Position numbers and translations under genes: made by a program. A stretch of DNA of 64,000 bases from the NCBI RefSeq assembly GCF_042665295.1, contig NZ_JBHTCO010000042.1, positions 73,801-137,800 on the forward strand, given 5' to 3'. The notes beneath the pieces were generated by a model, which saw only the letters and a program-made list of their open reading frames with translations, did not search any database and was not told where the DNA came from. Position 1 is the first letter of the stretch. Each line of letters opens with the position of its first letter. Positions 43,378 to 51,151 of the stretch are shown one piece after another. Origin of the DNA: Scopulibacillus_A cellulosilyticus. GTDB lineage: Bacteria > Bacillota > Bacilli > Bacillales > Sporolactobacillaceae.

Positions 43378-44004
43378 TTATGATTCTTTAGGGAAAACAA
43401 CAACATAACGTTGAGGTTCTTCACCTTCGGACCGCGTTGTTACACGGTCGCTGCTTTGCAGGGCAGTATGAATGACCTTTCTTTCATAAGACGGCATTGG
43501 ATCCAGCTTAACCGGACGGCCAAATTTTGTTACCCTTTCGGCTGTCCGTCCCGCCAAACGTTCAAGAGACTCTTTGCGCCGCAATCGATAACTTTCAACA
43601 TCTAAAGTCAGTTTTACTTTATGATCAGAGTGTTTATTAATGACTAAATTAGCCAAAAACTGAATAGCATTAAGTGTTTGTCCCCTTTTTCCGATAATTA
43701 AGGCGGGATCTTGTGTCATAATTTGACACTCAATATTCCTGTCGTCTTGCTCAATAACTTTAATATCAGCAGACATGCCAATTTTCGACATGATATTTTT
43801 TAAATAATCAATGGCAATATCTATTGGCAATGTTTTTAAAGTGACTTTTACAAGTGCCGGTTTTACACCAATAACACCTAATAGACCTTTTTTTGGTTCT
43901 TCAAGTACATCAATGATCACGTTTTCTTTAGTTGCCTTTAAAGTATCCAACGCGGTTGTAACCGCCTCTTCAATCGTTTTACCCTGCTTGGTGACTTCCC
44001 TCAC
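43378..44004 (-). CDS. jag: RNA-binding protein Jag/KhpB
   Basis: A 208-residue cytoplasmic RNA-binding protein. The Jag-N domain covers residues 1-50 (REVTKQGKTIEEAV), a KH domain about 75-150 (LIIGKRGQTLNAIQFLANLV) and an R3H domain about 150-205 (ERKVIHTALQ). KhpB pairs with KhpA and affects sRNA regulation and cell elongation in other Firmicutes. It starts with GTG overlapping the yidC TGA by four bases. Confidence 0.95.
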   Translation of the reverse strand: MREVTKQGKTIEEAVTTALDTLKATKENVIIDVLEEPKKGLLGVIGVKPALVKVTLKTLPIDIAIDYLKNIMSKIGMSADIKVIEQDDRNIECQIMTQDPALIIGKRGQTLNAIQFLANLVINKHSDHKVKLTLDVESYRLRRKESLERLAGRTAERVTKFGRPVKLDPMPSYERKVIHTALQSSDRVTTRSEGEEPQRYVVVFPKES

Positions 44005-44780
44005 TTTTTCGCTCCCCCTACTTCATTTTTCTTATTTTTTTTCGAATCTCTGGAGCTGTAAAGAATGTAGGTTTGGAAAATCATCCAGACGTTACCTACC
44101 AACCAGTATAAGGCCAAAGCAGATGGAAAATAGATCGCCATGCCCCCGATAATAATTGGATAGATATACGTCATCATTGCCATTTGCGGATTTGCATTGC
44201 CCGTCTTGCCTAACAGCACTTTTTGTTGGACAAATGTTGCAGCTGCAACAACAACTGGCATGATATAATATGGATCTGGATGACCTAAACTAAACCAAAG
44301 GAAATTTGAGTGTTTGATAGCCTGTGTTCGCATAATTGCATGATAAAGCGCAATAAGAACAGGCATTTGAATAATCAATGGCAAGCATCCCGCGAGCGGG
44401 TTAACGTTATGCTCCTGAAAGAGCTTCATTTGTTCCTGCTGCAATTTTTGTTGAGTCTTTTGGTCTTTAGAACTATACTTTTCTTTTAATTTCGCTATCT
44501 TAGGCTGTATTTCCTGCATAGCGATTGAATTTTTCGTTTGTTTTACCATTAGCGGCATTAAAACAAGCCGAACGATGATTGTTACTATGGCAATAGCCAG
44601 TCCATAACTGCCGTTGAAGAAATTAGCAATGGTTGTTATAAACCATGATAGCGGAAATACAAAATATTCATTCCATATGCCCGTACTGTGTGATGTGATG
44701 GGCTGATTCATATCATTACAGCCTGACAGTACGGCCACAAGAAGCAATAACAGAGCCGTCACAGCTATTTTTTTTCGCAC
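44001..44780 (-). CDS. yidC: Membrane protein insertase YidC (SpoIIIJ type)
   Basis: A 259-residue lipoprotein insertase, the Oxa1/SpoIIIJ form of Gram-positive bacteria. The signal peptide ends at the lipobox LSGC (Cys21). Five membrane helices follow, with the conserved YGLAIAIVTIIVRLVLMPL region carrying the key arginine, and the charged tail ends SKKNKKNEVGGAKK. It inserts membrane proteins and, in spore formers, SpoIIIJ is needed for forespore development. It starts with GTG after AAGGGGG. Confidence 0.95.
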   Translation of the reverse strand: MRKKIAVTALLLLLVAVLSGCNDMNQPITSHSTGIWNEYFVFPLSWFITTIANFFNGSYGLAIAIVTIIVRLVLMPLMVKQTKNSIAMQEIQPKIAKLKEKYSSKDQKTQQKLQQEQMKLFQEHNVNPLAGCLPLIIQMPVLIALYHAIMRTQAIKHSNFLWFSLGHPDPYYIMPVVVAAATFVQQKVLLGKTGNANPQMAMMTYIYPIIIGGMAIYFPSALALYWLVGNVWMIFQTYILYSSRDSKKNKKNEVGGAKK

Positions 44781-44816
44781 AACTTTACCCCCTTGATCTC
44801 TTTTTAAAAACTTTGA

Positions 44817-45056
44817 TCAGCGGTATCGTTTTGTTCGATTATTTTTTTCCGGTACTGGGTCAAAACCTCCTGGATGAAACGGGTGGCATTTTAAGATCCT
44901 TCTAATAGTTAAATATCCCCCTTTAAACAAACCAAAGCGTGTAATCGCTTCGATTCCGTACTGGGAGCATGTAGGCAAAAAACGGCAAGTTGGCGGTGTC
45001 AGAGGCGAAACGAATTTTTGGTAAAAACGGATGAAACCGATAAATAACCGCTTCAA
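44817..45056 (-). CDS. yidD: Membrane protein insertion efficiency factor YidD
   Basis: 79 residues with FIRFYQKFVSPLTPPTCRFLPTCSQYG in parts and the CxFxPTCSxY signature with both cysteines. It is a small membrane-associated helper of YidC. A TTG start follows AGAGGGTGAT, five bases behind rnpA. Confidence 0.92.
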   Translation of the reverse strand: MKRLFIGFIRFYQKFVSPLTPPTCRFLPTCSQYGIEAITRFGLFKGGYLTIRRILKCHPFHPGGFDPVPEKNNRTKRYR

Positions 45057-45060
45057 TCTA

Positions 45061-45411
45061 TCACCCTCTATGACGCAACAGGACGCCGGCGCGCTTTAAT
45101 ACATGCTGGATACTCTTGAAGGAATCATGATAATTCATATCAGCTGTAGGTTTCCTTGCAATAATAACAAAATCACAGCCAATTAAAAGCCTGTCCTCTA
45201 AATGTTTAAACGCTTCTTTTATGTATCGCTTAATCCGGTTTCTAGTAACAGCATTTCCAATCTTTTTACTGACAGAAACCCCTAATCTAGAATACTCCCG
45301 TTCAGGATTTTTTAGAACATAAACGACAAACTGCCGATTTGCAGTTGACTCTCCATTATTAAAAACATCTTGAAAATCGTAATTTTTCCTTAGTCTTCTT
45401 ATAGTTTCCAT
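45061..45411 (-). CDS. rnpA: Ribonuclease P protein component
   Basis: 116 residues of the protein subunit of RNase P, which matures tRNA 5' ends. RLRKNYDFQDVFNNGES opens the fold, and the RNR-type motif RNRIKRYIKEAF lies near 58-70. Length is normal. It is normally co-transcribed with rpmH, but here 345 bases of repeats and an rpmH terminator separate them, so rnpA needs its own promoter. The start follows GGAGTGAC. Confidence 0.96.
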   Translation of the reverse strand: METIRRLRKNYDFQDVFNNGESTANRQFVVYVLKNPEREYSRLGVSVSKKIGNAVTRNRIKRYIKEAFKHLEDRLLIGCDFVIIARKPTADMNYHDSFKSIQHVLKRAGVLLRHRG

Positions 45412-45458
45412 ATTGTCACTCCGGACGAGTCATTCTAGTTGACAGAAGTATTATAATA

Positions 45459-45508
45459 TATGTCCAAAAAGGAAGACAAATATTTCCCGGTCTTTTTTAA
45501 ACATCCTT
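45459..45508 (+). repeat. Short family A repeat upstream of rnpA
   Basis: TGTCCAAAAAGGAAGAC on the left and CCCGGTCTTTTTTAAACATCC less one base on the right are the two ends of the family A element seen at 30161-30312, joined almost directly. It forms a hairpin and looks like an internally deleted copy. Confidence 0.6.
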
Positions 45509-45514
45509 ATATTT

Positions 45515-45724
45515 AGTAAAGAAAACTTGCCGATTAGCGAGCCTGGAAAGGCGAAGACAAAGCGAGTTAAGCAGCTTCCTGAAAAAACACCTTTGCAGCT
45601 TTGCGACGAGCTTTGATATGCTTCTTCGAATGGCGTCGCGCAGGAGCATCCCTTACTTAGAACTTTAAATCGGCCACTACGTCGAATTTTCATCATAGCT
45701 GCCGATTTTATACTTCTTAATGTG
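45515..45724 (+). repeat. Family B intergenic repeat, copy 3 (longest)
   Basis: It starts AAAGAAAACTTG (45518-45529), then GCCGATTAGCGAGCC and AAGGCG. The centre holds CTTTGCAGCTTTGCGACGAG, and the right end CGTCGAATTTTCATCATAGCTGCC then TTTATACTTCTTAA. Both ends match copy 2 at 28208-28345. An open frame of 81 codons on the minus strand crosses it but spans both repeats and resembles nothing. Confidence 0.6.
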
Positions 45725-45725
45725 C

Positions 45726-45756
45726 AAAAAAGACCACTGTGGGTCTAACAGTGGCC
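45726..45756 (-). terminator. rpmH terminator
   Basis: On the minus strand, GGCCACTGT pairs with ACAGTGGTC and is followed by TTTTTT. It is placed immediately after the rpmH stop, so most rpmH transcripts should end before rnpA. Confidence 0.85.
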
Positions 45757-45891
45757 TTATGCTGAAAGTACTTTTCTGCCTTTGCGACGACGGCGCGCAA
45801 GAACTTTACGTCCATTTTTAGTTTGCATACGTGAACGGAAACCGTGTACTTTCTTTCTTTTACGATTATTTGGTTGGTAAGTACGTTTCAT
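45757..45891 (-). CDS. rpmH: 50S ribosomal protein L34
   Basis: 44 residues: MKRTYQPNNRKRKKVHGFRS at the start and RRRRKGRKVLSA at the end, the invariant arginine/lysine-rich L34. The ATG at 45891 lies after GGGAGGTG. It marks the left edge of the rpmH-dnaA origin gap. Confidence 0.97.
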   Translation of the reverse strand: MKRTYQPNNRKRKKVHGFRSRMQTKNGRKVLARRRRKGRKVLSA

Positions 45892-46510
45892 TTATTACAC
45901 CTCCCAGAGGAACATATCCTTTTAACAGTCTGGACTATTATATATGAGTGAATGCTTTTTTGTCAAGGTCGTGAATATGCCGCCCGTGTTCTAATTAGAT
46001 TTTCCTTTAACTCCAATCCCTCTCATTCACTCTCTATATTTTTATCCCGGTTGAACTGTCCTTAAAAAAAACCTTTCCAATATTAACATATCTCCTAAAC
46101 GACATTTTATTTATTCACATCACCGACAAACCTCTATTATTCCATTGTGGATAATTTTCGACGGCGTTTTTATATTATCAACAACAGATATCGACAACTT
46201 TTACACAAACTAACCCATTGTGGACAACATTTTTTCACAGGATATGACCCTTGTGGATAAGGTGGCTAAAACCATTGCGTGTCCTGTGTTTTTCTGTTAT
46301 GATTATTGTGTTTTATCACTTGGATAACATTTTCCTATTACATGTTTTCCACAACCTGTGGATAATTTTGTGGACATCTATTAACATGGTGTGAAAAGTT
46401 CTATCCACAAATTTGTGATTCATGTCGACAATTTTTCTGATATACTTATATACCTGCTCTTATATTATTCGGGCCTGTGGATAATATCTTTATAAAGGGG
46501 GGATACATCA
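45892..46510. promoter_or_regulatory. oriC, upstream part (rpmH-dnaA gap)
   Basis: The 619-base gap has four perfect DnaA boxes, all reading TTATCCACA on the minus strand: 46146-46154, 46252-46260, 46357-46365 and 46476-46484. One-mismatch boxes lie at 46219-46227, 46345-46353 and 46401-46409. The last perfect box is 27 bases before the dnaA start, so dnaA is probably autoregulated. It corresponds to the incA/incB part of a Bacillus-type bipartite origin. Confidence 0.9.
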
Positions 46511-47884
46511 TTGGATAATATTAATGACTTATGGAAGCAAGCCCTTGCTTTAATAGAAAAGAAGCTTAGCAAGCCGAGTTTTGAAACTTGGTTGAAATCT
46601 ACAACCGCGCACTCACTTCGGGATGATACTATTACAATTACTGCGCCTAACGAGTTTGCAAGAGACTGGCTCGAAACCCGCTATTCTAATTTAATTACTG
46701 ATACTATCAGAAATATTACCGGTTCAAATTTAAACGTTAAATTCATTATTCCTCAAAACAAAATGGATGATGAGTCATTAAATTTTGATCAAAGAAGAAA
46801 ACAAATGCAAAAGCAAAAAGAAGATCAAAATGAAAAAGCAAAAATAGGTATGCTTAATTCGAAAAATACCTTTGATAATTTTGTCATTGGCAGCGGCAAC
46901 CGCTTTGCACATGCTGCTTCTTTAGCTGTGGCTGAAGCACCGGCAAAAGCTTATAATCCCTTATTTATATATGGCGGTGTGGGGTTAGGAAAAACACATT
47001 TAATGCATGCCATCGGTCATTACGTGATGGAGCATAACCCTCAGGCTAAGGTTGTCTATCTTTCTTCTGAAAAATTTACAAATGAATTTATTAATTCTAT
47101 CCGGGACAACAAAGGTGATGAATTCCGCAATAAATATCGCAGCGTCGATGTTTTATTAATAGATGATATTCAGTTTCTTGCCGGAAAAGAATCAACTCAA
47201 GAAGAATTTTTCCATACTTTTAATACTTTGCATGAAGAAGCAAAGCAAATTGTGATTTCCAGCGACCGGCCGCCTAAGGAAATCCCAACGTTAGAAGACC
47301 GGCTCAGATCAAGGTTCGAGTGGGGCTTAATTACAGATATTACGCCTCCCGACCTTGAAACAAGAATCGCCATTCTTCGCAAAAAGGCTAAAGCTGACGG
47401 GTTAGAAATGCCTAATGAAGTGATGCTTTATATAGCAAATCAAATCGATACGAATATCAGGGAACTTGAAGGCGCGCTTATCAGGGTCGTAGCTTATTCA
47501 TCAATGAACAATTTAGATATTAATGTTGATTTGGCCGCTGAAGCACTTAAAAATATTATCCCTTCATCCAAACCAAAGGTCATTACGATAAAAGATATTC
47601 AAATGGCTGTTGGCGAAGAATACCAAGTTAAATTAGAGGACTTCGCAGCAAAAAAGCGGACGAAATCCATCGCCTTTCCGAGGCAAATTGCCATGTATTT
47701 ATCAAGGGAGATGACCGATTACTCGCTTCCAAAAATAGGTGAAGAATTTGGCGGCAGAGACCATACAACAGTGATTCACGCTCACGAAAAAATTTCAAAG
47801 CTGTTATCTACCGATCGTGAATTGCAAAAAAAGGTTAAAGATATTACTGAGCAATTAAAATCGCCTATGAAACTAAAAAATTAA
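46511..47884 (+). CDS. dnaA: Chromosomal replication initiator DnaA
   Basis: A 457-residue AAA+ initiator. Domain I covers residues 1-80 (NDLWKQALALIEKKLSKPSFETW), a short linker follows, domain III has Walker A GGVGLGKTH (near 153) and Walker B LLIDDIQFL, and domain IV carries GGRDHTTVIHAHEKI, which reads the DnaA box. The start is TTG, after AAAGGGGGG at normal distance. No ATG fits better. DnaA boxes flank the gene on both sides. Confidence 0.98.
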   Translation: MDNINDLWKQALALIEKKLSKPSFETWLKSTTAHSLRDDTITITAPNEFARDWLETRYSNLITDTIRNITGSNLNVKFIIPQNKMDDESLNFDQRRKQMQKQKEDQNEKAKIGMLNSKNTFDNFVIGSGNRFAHAASLAVAEAPAKAYNPLFIYGGVGLGKTHLMHAIGHYVMEHNPQAKVVYLSSEKFTNEFINSIRDNKGDEFRNKYRSVDVLLIDDIQFLAGKESTQEEFFHTFNTLHEEAKQIVISSDRPPKEIPTLEDRLRSRFEWGLITDITPPDLETRIAILRKKAKADGLEMPNEVMLYIANQIDTNIRELEGALIRVVAYSSMNNLDINVDLAAEALKNIIPSSKPKVITIKDIQMAVGEEYQVKLEDFAAKKRTKSIAFPRQIAMYLSREMTDYSLPKIGEEFGGRDHTTVIHAHEKISKLLSTDRELQKKVKDITEQLKSPMKLKN

Positions 47885-48063
47885 AGTTTTATTTAATAAC
47901 ATGCTTGTTGATAATTCATGTAAATCTCCGTTGGTTATACACAGCCTATCCACATGTGGATAGGCCTTATTGCCGGTTTGTTTCTTGAGTTATCCACAAA
48001 CTCACATCACCTACTATTACTACGTCTATTTTTTATTATTTGATATATATAGGAGGTATTCTC
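47885..48063 (+). promoter_or_regulatory. oriC, downstream part with DnaA trios and unwinding element
   Basis: DnaA boxes lie at 47935-47943 (TTATACACA), as a head-to-head pair in the perfect palindrome CCTATCCACATGTGGATAGG (47945-47964), and at 47990-47998 (TTATCCACA). Twelve bases after the last box, CTACTATTACTAC (48011-48023) has the three-base TAC/TAT repeat of DnaA trios, leading into the AT-rich TCTATTTTTTATTATTTGAT (48026-48045) as duplex unwinding element. The order box, trio, AT-rich is that of B. subtilis. Confidence 0.88.
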
Positions 48064-49248
48064 ATGCAAGATGTCATGAATTCAAATAACCATGACACAT
48101 CCCTTGCTATGAAATTTTCTATAACTAAAGATAAGTTAGTAGAAAATGTTAACCATATCATGAAGGCTGTCTCTTCAAAAACAACGATACCCATTTTAAC
48201 TGGAATAAAAATCACTGCTTCTCATGACGGCATTACATTAACAGGCAGTAATTCCGATATTTCGATTAAATCGTTTATCCCGTTAGAGGAGAACGATAAA
48301 GAATACGCTACAATAGAAAAAAACGGGAGTATTGTCCTGCAAGCCAGAGTTTTTTCTGATATTGTAAAAAAATTGCCAAGTGAATTTGTCAATATTGAAG
48401 TCGACTCCCGATTAATGACTAGAATTACGTCAGGATCTTCCGAATTTAATTTAAATGGTCTGGATGCTGAAGAATATCCGAGGCTGCCGCTCATTGAAGA
48501 AGGGAATGTCCTTCATGTACGGACAGATTTATTAAAGCATGTCATTCGGCAAACCGGCTTCGCTGTGTCCACCTCGGAAACACGCCCGGTGTTGACAGGT
48601 GTAAACTGGAATATCCAAAATGGCAATTTGAGTTGTGTAGCAACAGATAGTCATAGATTGGCAAGCAGGACGATTTCTATCGATGCCGATGAAAACGCGG
48701 AATACAAAAATATTGTCATTCCAGGCAAGAGTTTAAATGAATTATCGAAAATTCTTGATGACTCCAGCGGTGAATGGGTTGAAATTGTCATTACGGAGAG
48801 CCAAATTCTTTTTAAAGCGAAACATCTTCAATTTTACTCAAGACTGCTTGACGGTAATTATCCGGACACAGACCGGCTTATCCCGGCAGAAAGTAAAACG
48901 GATATTGTTTTATCAACAAAGGCTTTATTACAAGCCATTGACAGAGCTTCATTGCTTGCAAAAGAGGAAAGAAACAATGTTGTAAAGTTCAGAACACTCT
49001 CAAACGAGGTTGAAATTTCTTCTCAATCAGCGGAATTGGGACGAGTCTTTGAAAATGTAGACATTCAATCGTTGGAGGGAGAAGAATTAAAAATATCTTT
49101 TAGTGCAAAATATATGATTGATGCCTTAAGCCGTATTGACTCGCAAGATATTCGGATAAGTTTTACAGGAGCTATGAGACCGTTTCTAATTCGTCCTGTA
49201 GAGGATGAAGGCATTTTAATGCTTATTCTTCCAGTAAGAACTTATTAA
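48064..49248 (+). CDS. dnaN: DNA polymerase III beta sliding clamp
   Basis: A 394-residue ring-forming clamp. Three clamp domains follow from MKFSITKDKLVENVNHIMKAVS, with GIKITASHDGITLTGSNSDISI early and the C-terminal LILPVRTY peptide. The ATG at 48064 is chosen from AGGAGG seven bases before it. This gives 15 residues (MQDVMNSNNHDTSLA) ahead of the MKF where most clamps start. The internal ATG at 48109 has no ribosome binding site. Confidence 0.96.
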   Translation: MQDVMNSNNHDTSLAMKFSITKDKLVENVNHIMKAVSSKTTIPILTGIKITASHDGITLTGSNSDISIKSFIPLEENDKEYATIEKNGSIVLQARVFSDIVKKLPSEFVNIEVDSRLMTRITSGSSEFNLNGLDAEEYPRLPLIEEGNVLHVRTDLLKHVIRQTGFAVSTSETRPVLTGVNWNIQNGNLSCVATDSHRLASRTISIDADENAEYKNIVIPGKSLNELSKILDDSSGEWVEIVITESQILFKAKHLQFYSRLLDGNYPDTDRLIPAESKTDIVLSTKALLQAIDRASLLAKEERNNVVKFRTLSNEVEISSQSAELGRVFENVDIQSLEGEELKISFSAKYMIDALSRIDSQDIRISFTGAMRPFLIRPVEDEGILMLILPVRTY

Positions 49249-49280
49249 GTTGAAAAAGTCTGGTATGAACACGCACTTGA

Positions 49281-49319
49281 AAAGGCCGCCGAAAAAATTG
49301 AAATTCAGCGGTCTTTTTC
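49281..49319 (+). terminator. Terminator after dnaN
   Basis: AAAGGCCGC pairs with GCGGTCTTT (one G:U) around an 18-base loop, and a T-run follows. It separates dnaA-dnaN from yaaA-recF. Confidence 0.65.
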
Positions 49320-49358
49320 ATCATTTCGGGTAACTTGATATGAAAGTTGGTGATATTC

Positions 49359-49577
49359 ATGCAGCAAGTTAAAATCAATTCAGATCAGGATTACATGACA
49401 TTAGGACAGCTGTTAAAATATATTGGAGTTATAAGTACTGGGGGACAAGCCAAATGGTTCTTGTCTGAGCACAGTGTTATGGTAAATCAAGAACTTGAAA
49501 ATCGCAGGGGCAGAAAGCTTTATGATGGTGATCAAGTTGAGATTGAACATCATGGGGAATTTATTGTCGAAAAGTAA
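49359..49577 (+). CDS. yaaA: S4-domain protein YaaA
   Basis: 72 residues made of a single S4 RNA-binding fold (LGQLLKYIGVISTGGQAKWFLSEHSVMVNQ, in parts, and NRRGRKLYDGDQVEI). The family sits between dnaN and recF in Firmicutes and has been linked to ribosome assembly. The ATG at 49359 follows GGTGA. An upstream GTG lies within that site. Confidence 0.9.
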   Translation: MQQVKINSDQDYMTLGQLLKYIGVISTGGQAKWFLSEHSVMVNQELENRRGRKLYDGDQVEIEHHGEFIVEK

Positions 49578-49582
49578 AAGAG

Positions 49583-49645
49583 ATGTTTAAAAAGGTTCAG
49601 GAAACAAGCGCGTTAAAGCGGCGGCGGTCCTTTTTGAACACGTAC
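49583..49645 (-). repeat. Short family A repeat upstream of recF
   Basis: The left end GATGTTTAAAAAGG and the right end CCTTTTTGAACACGTAC are the two ends of the family A element, in reverse orientation to the copy at 30161-30312, with about 35 unrelated bases between. It lies in the yaaA-recF gap, 20 bases before the recF start. Confidence 0.6.
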
Positions 49646-49663
49646 TAAAGGGGGGAATCCCTT

Positions 49664-50794
49664 TTGATCCTGGAATCCATCACTGTAACGAATTTTCGCA
49701 ACTATAATAGTGCTTCTATCAGCCTTTCTAAGTCCGTAAATGTTTTTCTTGGTGAAAATGCCCAAGGAAAAACAAACCTTCTCGAAGCTATCTATGTACT
49801 GGCGATGGCTAAGTCCCATCGAACATCCAATGATAAAGAATTAATCAAATGGGACGAAAATTATGCTAAAATAGAAGGTAGGCTTAAAAAGAAAAACGGC
49901 GCTGTACCTCTTGAATTAACCATTTCAAAAAAGGGTAAAAAAGCGAGAGTTAATCATCTTGAACAAAAAAAGCTAAGTCAATATGTCGGCGCGTGCAATG
50001 TTGTCATGTTTGCGCCTGAAGATTTGAATTTAGTCAAAGGAAGCCCAAGTCACCGCAGACGCTTTATCGATATGGAAATGGGCCAAATTCAGCCTGTTTA
50101 TATGCATGTTCTTAACCAGTATCAAAAAGTGCTTCAGCAGAGGAATGCCTTGTTAAAGGATCTTGCCAGAAAAAAGACTAAGGACTCAGCGATGCTGGAC
50201 ATTTTGACTGAACAAATGATTGATTTGGCTGCTGAGGTTGTTATCCGGCGGTTCCGATTCATTCATTTACTTAAGGAATGGGCATTTTCAATTCATTCAA
50301 GTATCACAAGAGGGCTTGAAACATTAAATATCGAATACCAGTCCAGTGCTGCTGATGTATTAGAAGATATGGATTTGTCAAAAATAAAAGTAGTATATGA
50401 AAACACTTTCGAACGTATGAAAGAAAAGGAGATTGATCGGGGAGTTTCATTATTTGGGCCGCATCGGGACGATTTAAAGTTCTTTGTCAATGACAGAGAT
50501 GTCCAGACATTTGGATCTCAGGGACAACAGAGAACAACAGCTCTTTCTTTGAAACTTGCAGAAATAGAGTTGATTAACAGTGAAGTCGGTGAATATCCGC
50601 TGCTTTTATTGGATGATGTGTTAAGTGAGCTGGATGATTACCGGCAAACCCATTTGCTTCATACTTTCAAAGAAAAAGTGCAAACCTTTGTGACAACAAC
50701 GAATATTGACGGCATCGATCATGAGATGATTCAGCAAGCCGCTTCTTTCAACGTTAACCAAGGCCAAATTTCAGGGCCTTGTAACCCGAGGTGA
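49664..50794 (+). CDS. recF: DNA repair and recombination ATPase RecF
   Basis: A 376-residue SMC-like protein that loads RecA at gaps. Walker A GENAQGKTNLLEAIY lies near residue 30, the signature FGSQGQQRTTALSLKLAEIEL near 285, and Walker B LLLLDDVLSELDD near 310. It starts with TTG after AAGGGGGGAAT. It overlaps remB upstream signals. Confidence 0.96.
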   Translation: MILESITVTNFRNYNSASISLSKSVNVFLGENAQGKTNLLEAIYVLAMAKSHRTSNDKELIKWDENYAKIEGRLKKKNGAVPLELTISKKGKKARVNHLEQKKLSQYVGACNVVMFAPEDLNLVKGSPSHRRRFIDMEMGQIQPVYMHVLNQYQKVLQQRNALLKDLARKKTKDSAMLDILTEQMIDLAAEVVIRRFRFIHLLKEWAFSIHSSITRGLETLNIEYQSSAADVLEDMDLSKIKVVYENTFERMKEKEIDRGVSLFGPHRDDLKFFVNDRDVQTFGSQGQQRTTALSLKLAEIELINSEVGEYPLLLLDDVLSELDDYRQTHLLHTFKEKVQTFVTTTNIDGIDHEMIQQAASFNVNQGQISGPCNPR

Positions 50795-50799
50795 TCTCA

Positions 50800-51051
50800 T
50801 TGTTTATCCATTTAGGTGAAGATATTATTGTCCGAACCAATGAAGTTGTTGCTATTTTTGATTATGAACGTATGAAAGAAGATCAAGGTAATCTAAGGCT
50901 GTTAGAGAACCTAAAAAAGGCGAAAAAAGTTAACAATATTGGCGAACAATTATCTAAGTCAGTTGTTTTCACCGATCATGCCGTTTACCTCTCTCCATTT
51001 TCCCCGGCAACGTTGAAACGACGGTCGCAATTAAGAGTAAATCCTTCCTAG
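50800..51051 (+). CDS. remB: Extracellular matrix regulator RemB (YaaB)
   Basis: 83 residues beginning MFIHLGEDIIVRTNEVVAIF, with the conserved YLSPFSPATLKRR end. RemB is a small DNA-binding-type regulator that supports matrix gene expression in B. subtilis. The TTG at 50800 is chosen because GAGGTGATC precedes it and homologues begin MYIHLG. The GTG at 50791 overlaps the recF stop and the site itself. No gene lies in the 100 bases to gyrB. Confidence 0.9.
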   Translation: MFIHLGEDIIVRTNEVVAIFDYERMKEDQGNLRLLENLKKAKKVNNIGEQLSKSVVFTDHAVYLSPFSPATLKRRSQLRVNPS

Positions 51052-51151
51052 ATGTTCATAATCAAAATTGAACATTTTCTGATGGGAATAGAGATCAGGT
51101 GATGTACACCTGTAATTGAGTGTTAAACCTATAAAGGTTAGGTGAGTATGA

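Noticed and set aside
45451..45696. 81-codon open frame on the minus strand between rnpA and rpmH
   Set aside because: It spans two non-coding repeats, has no ribosome binding site and no resemblance to a protein family.
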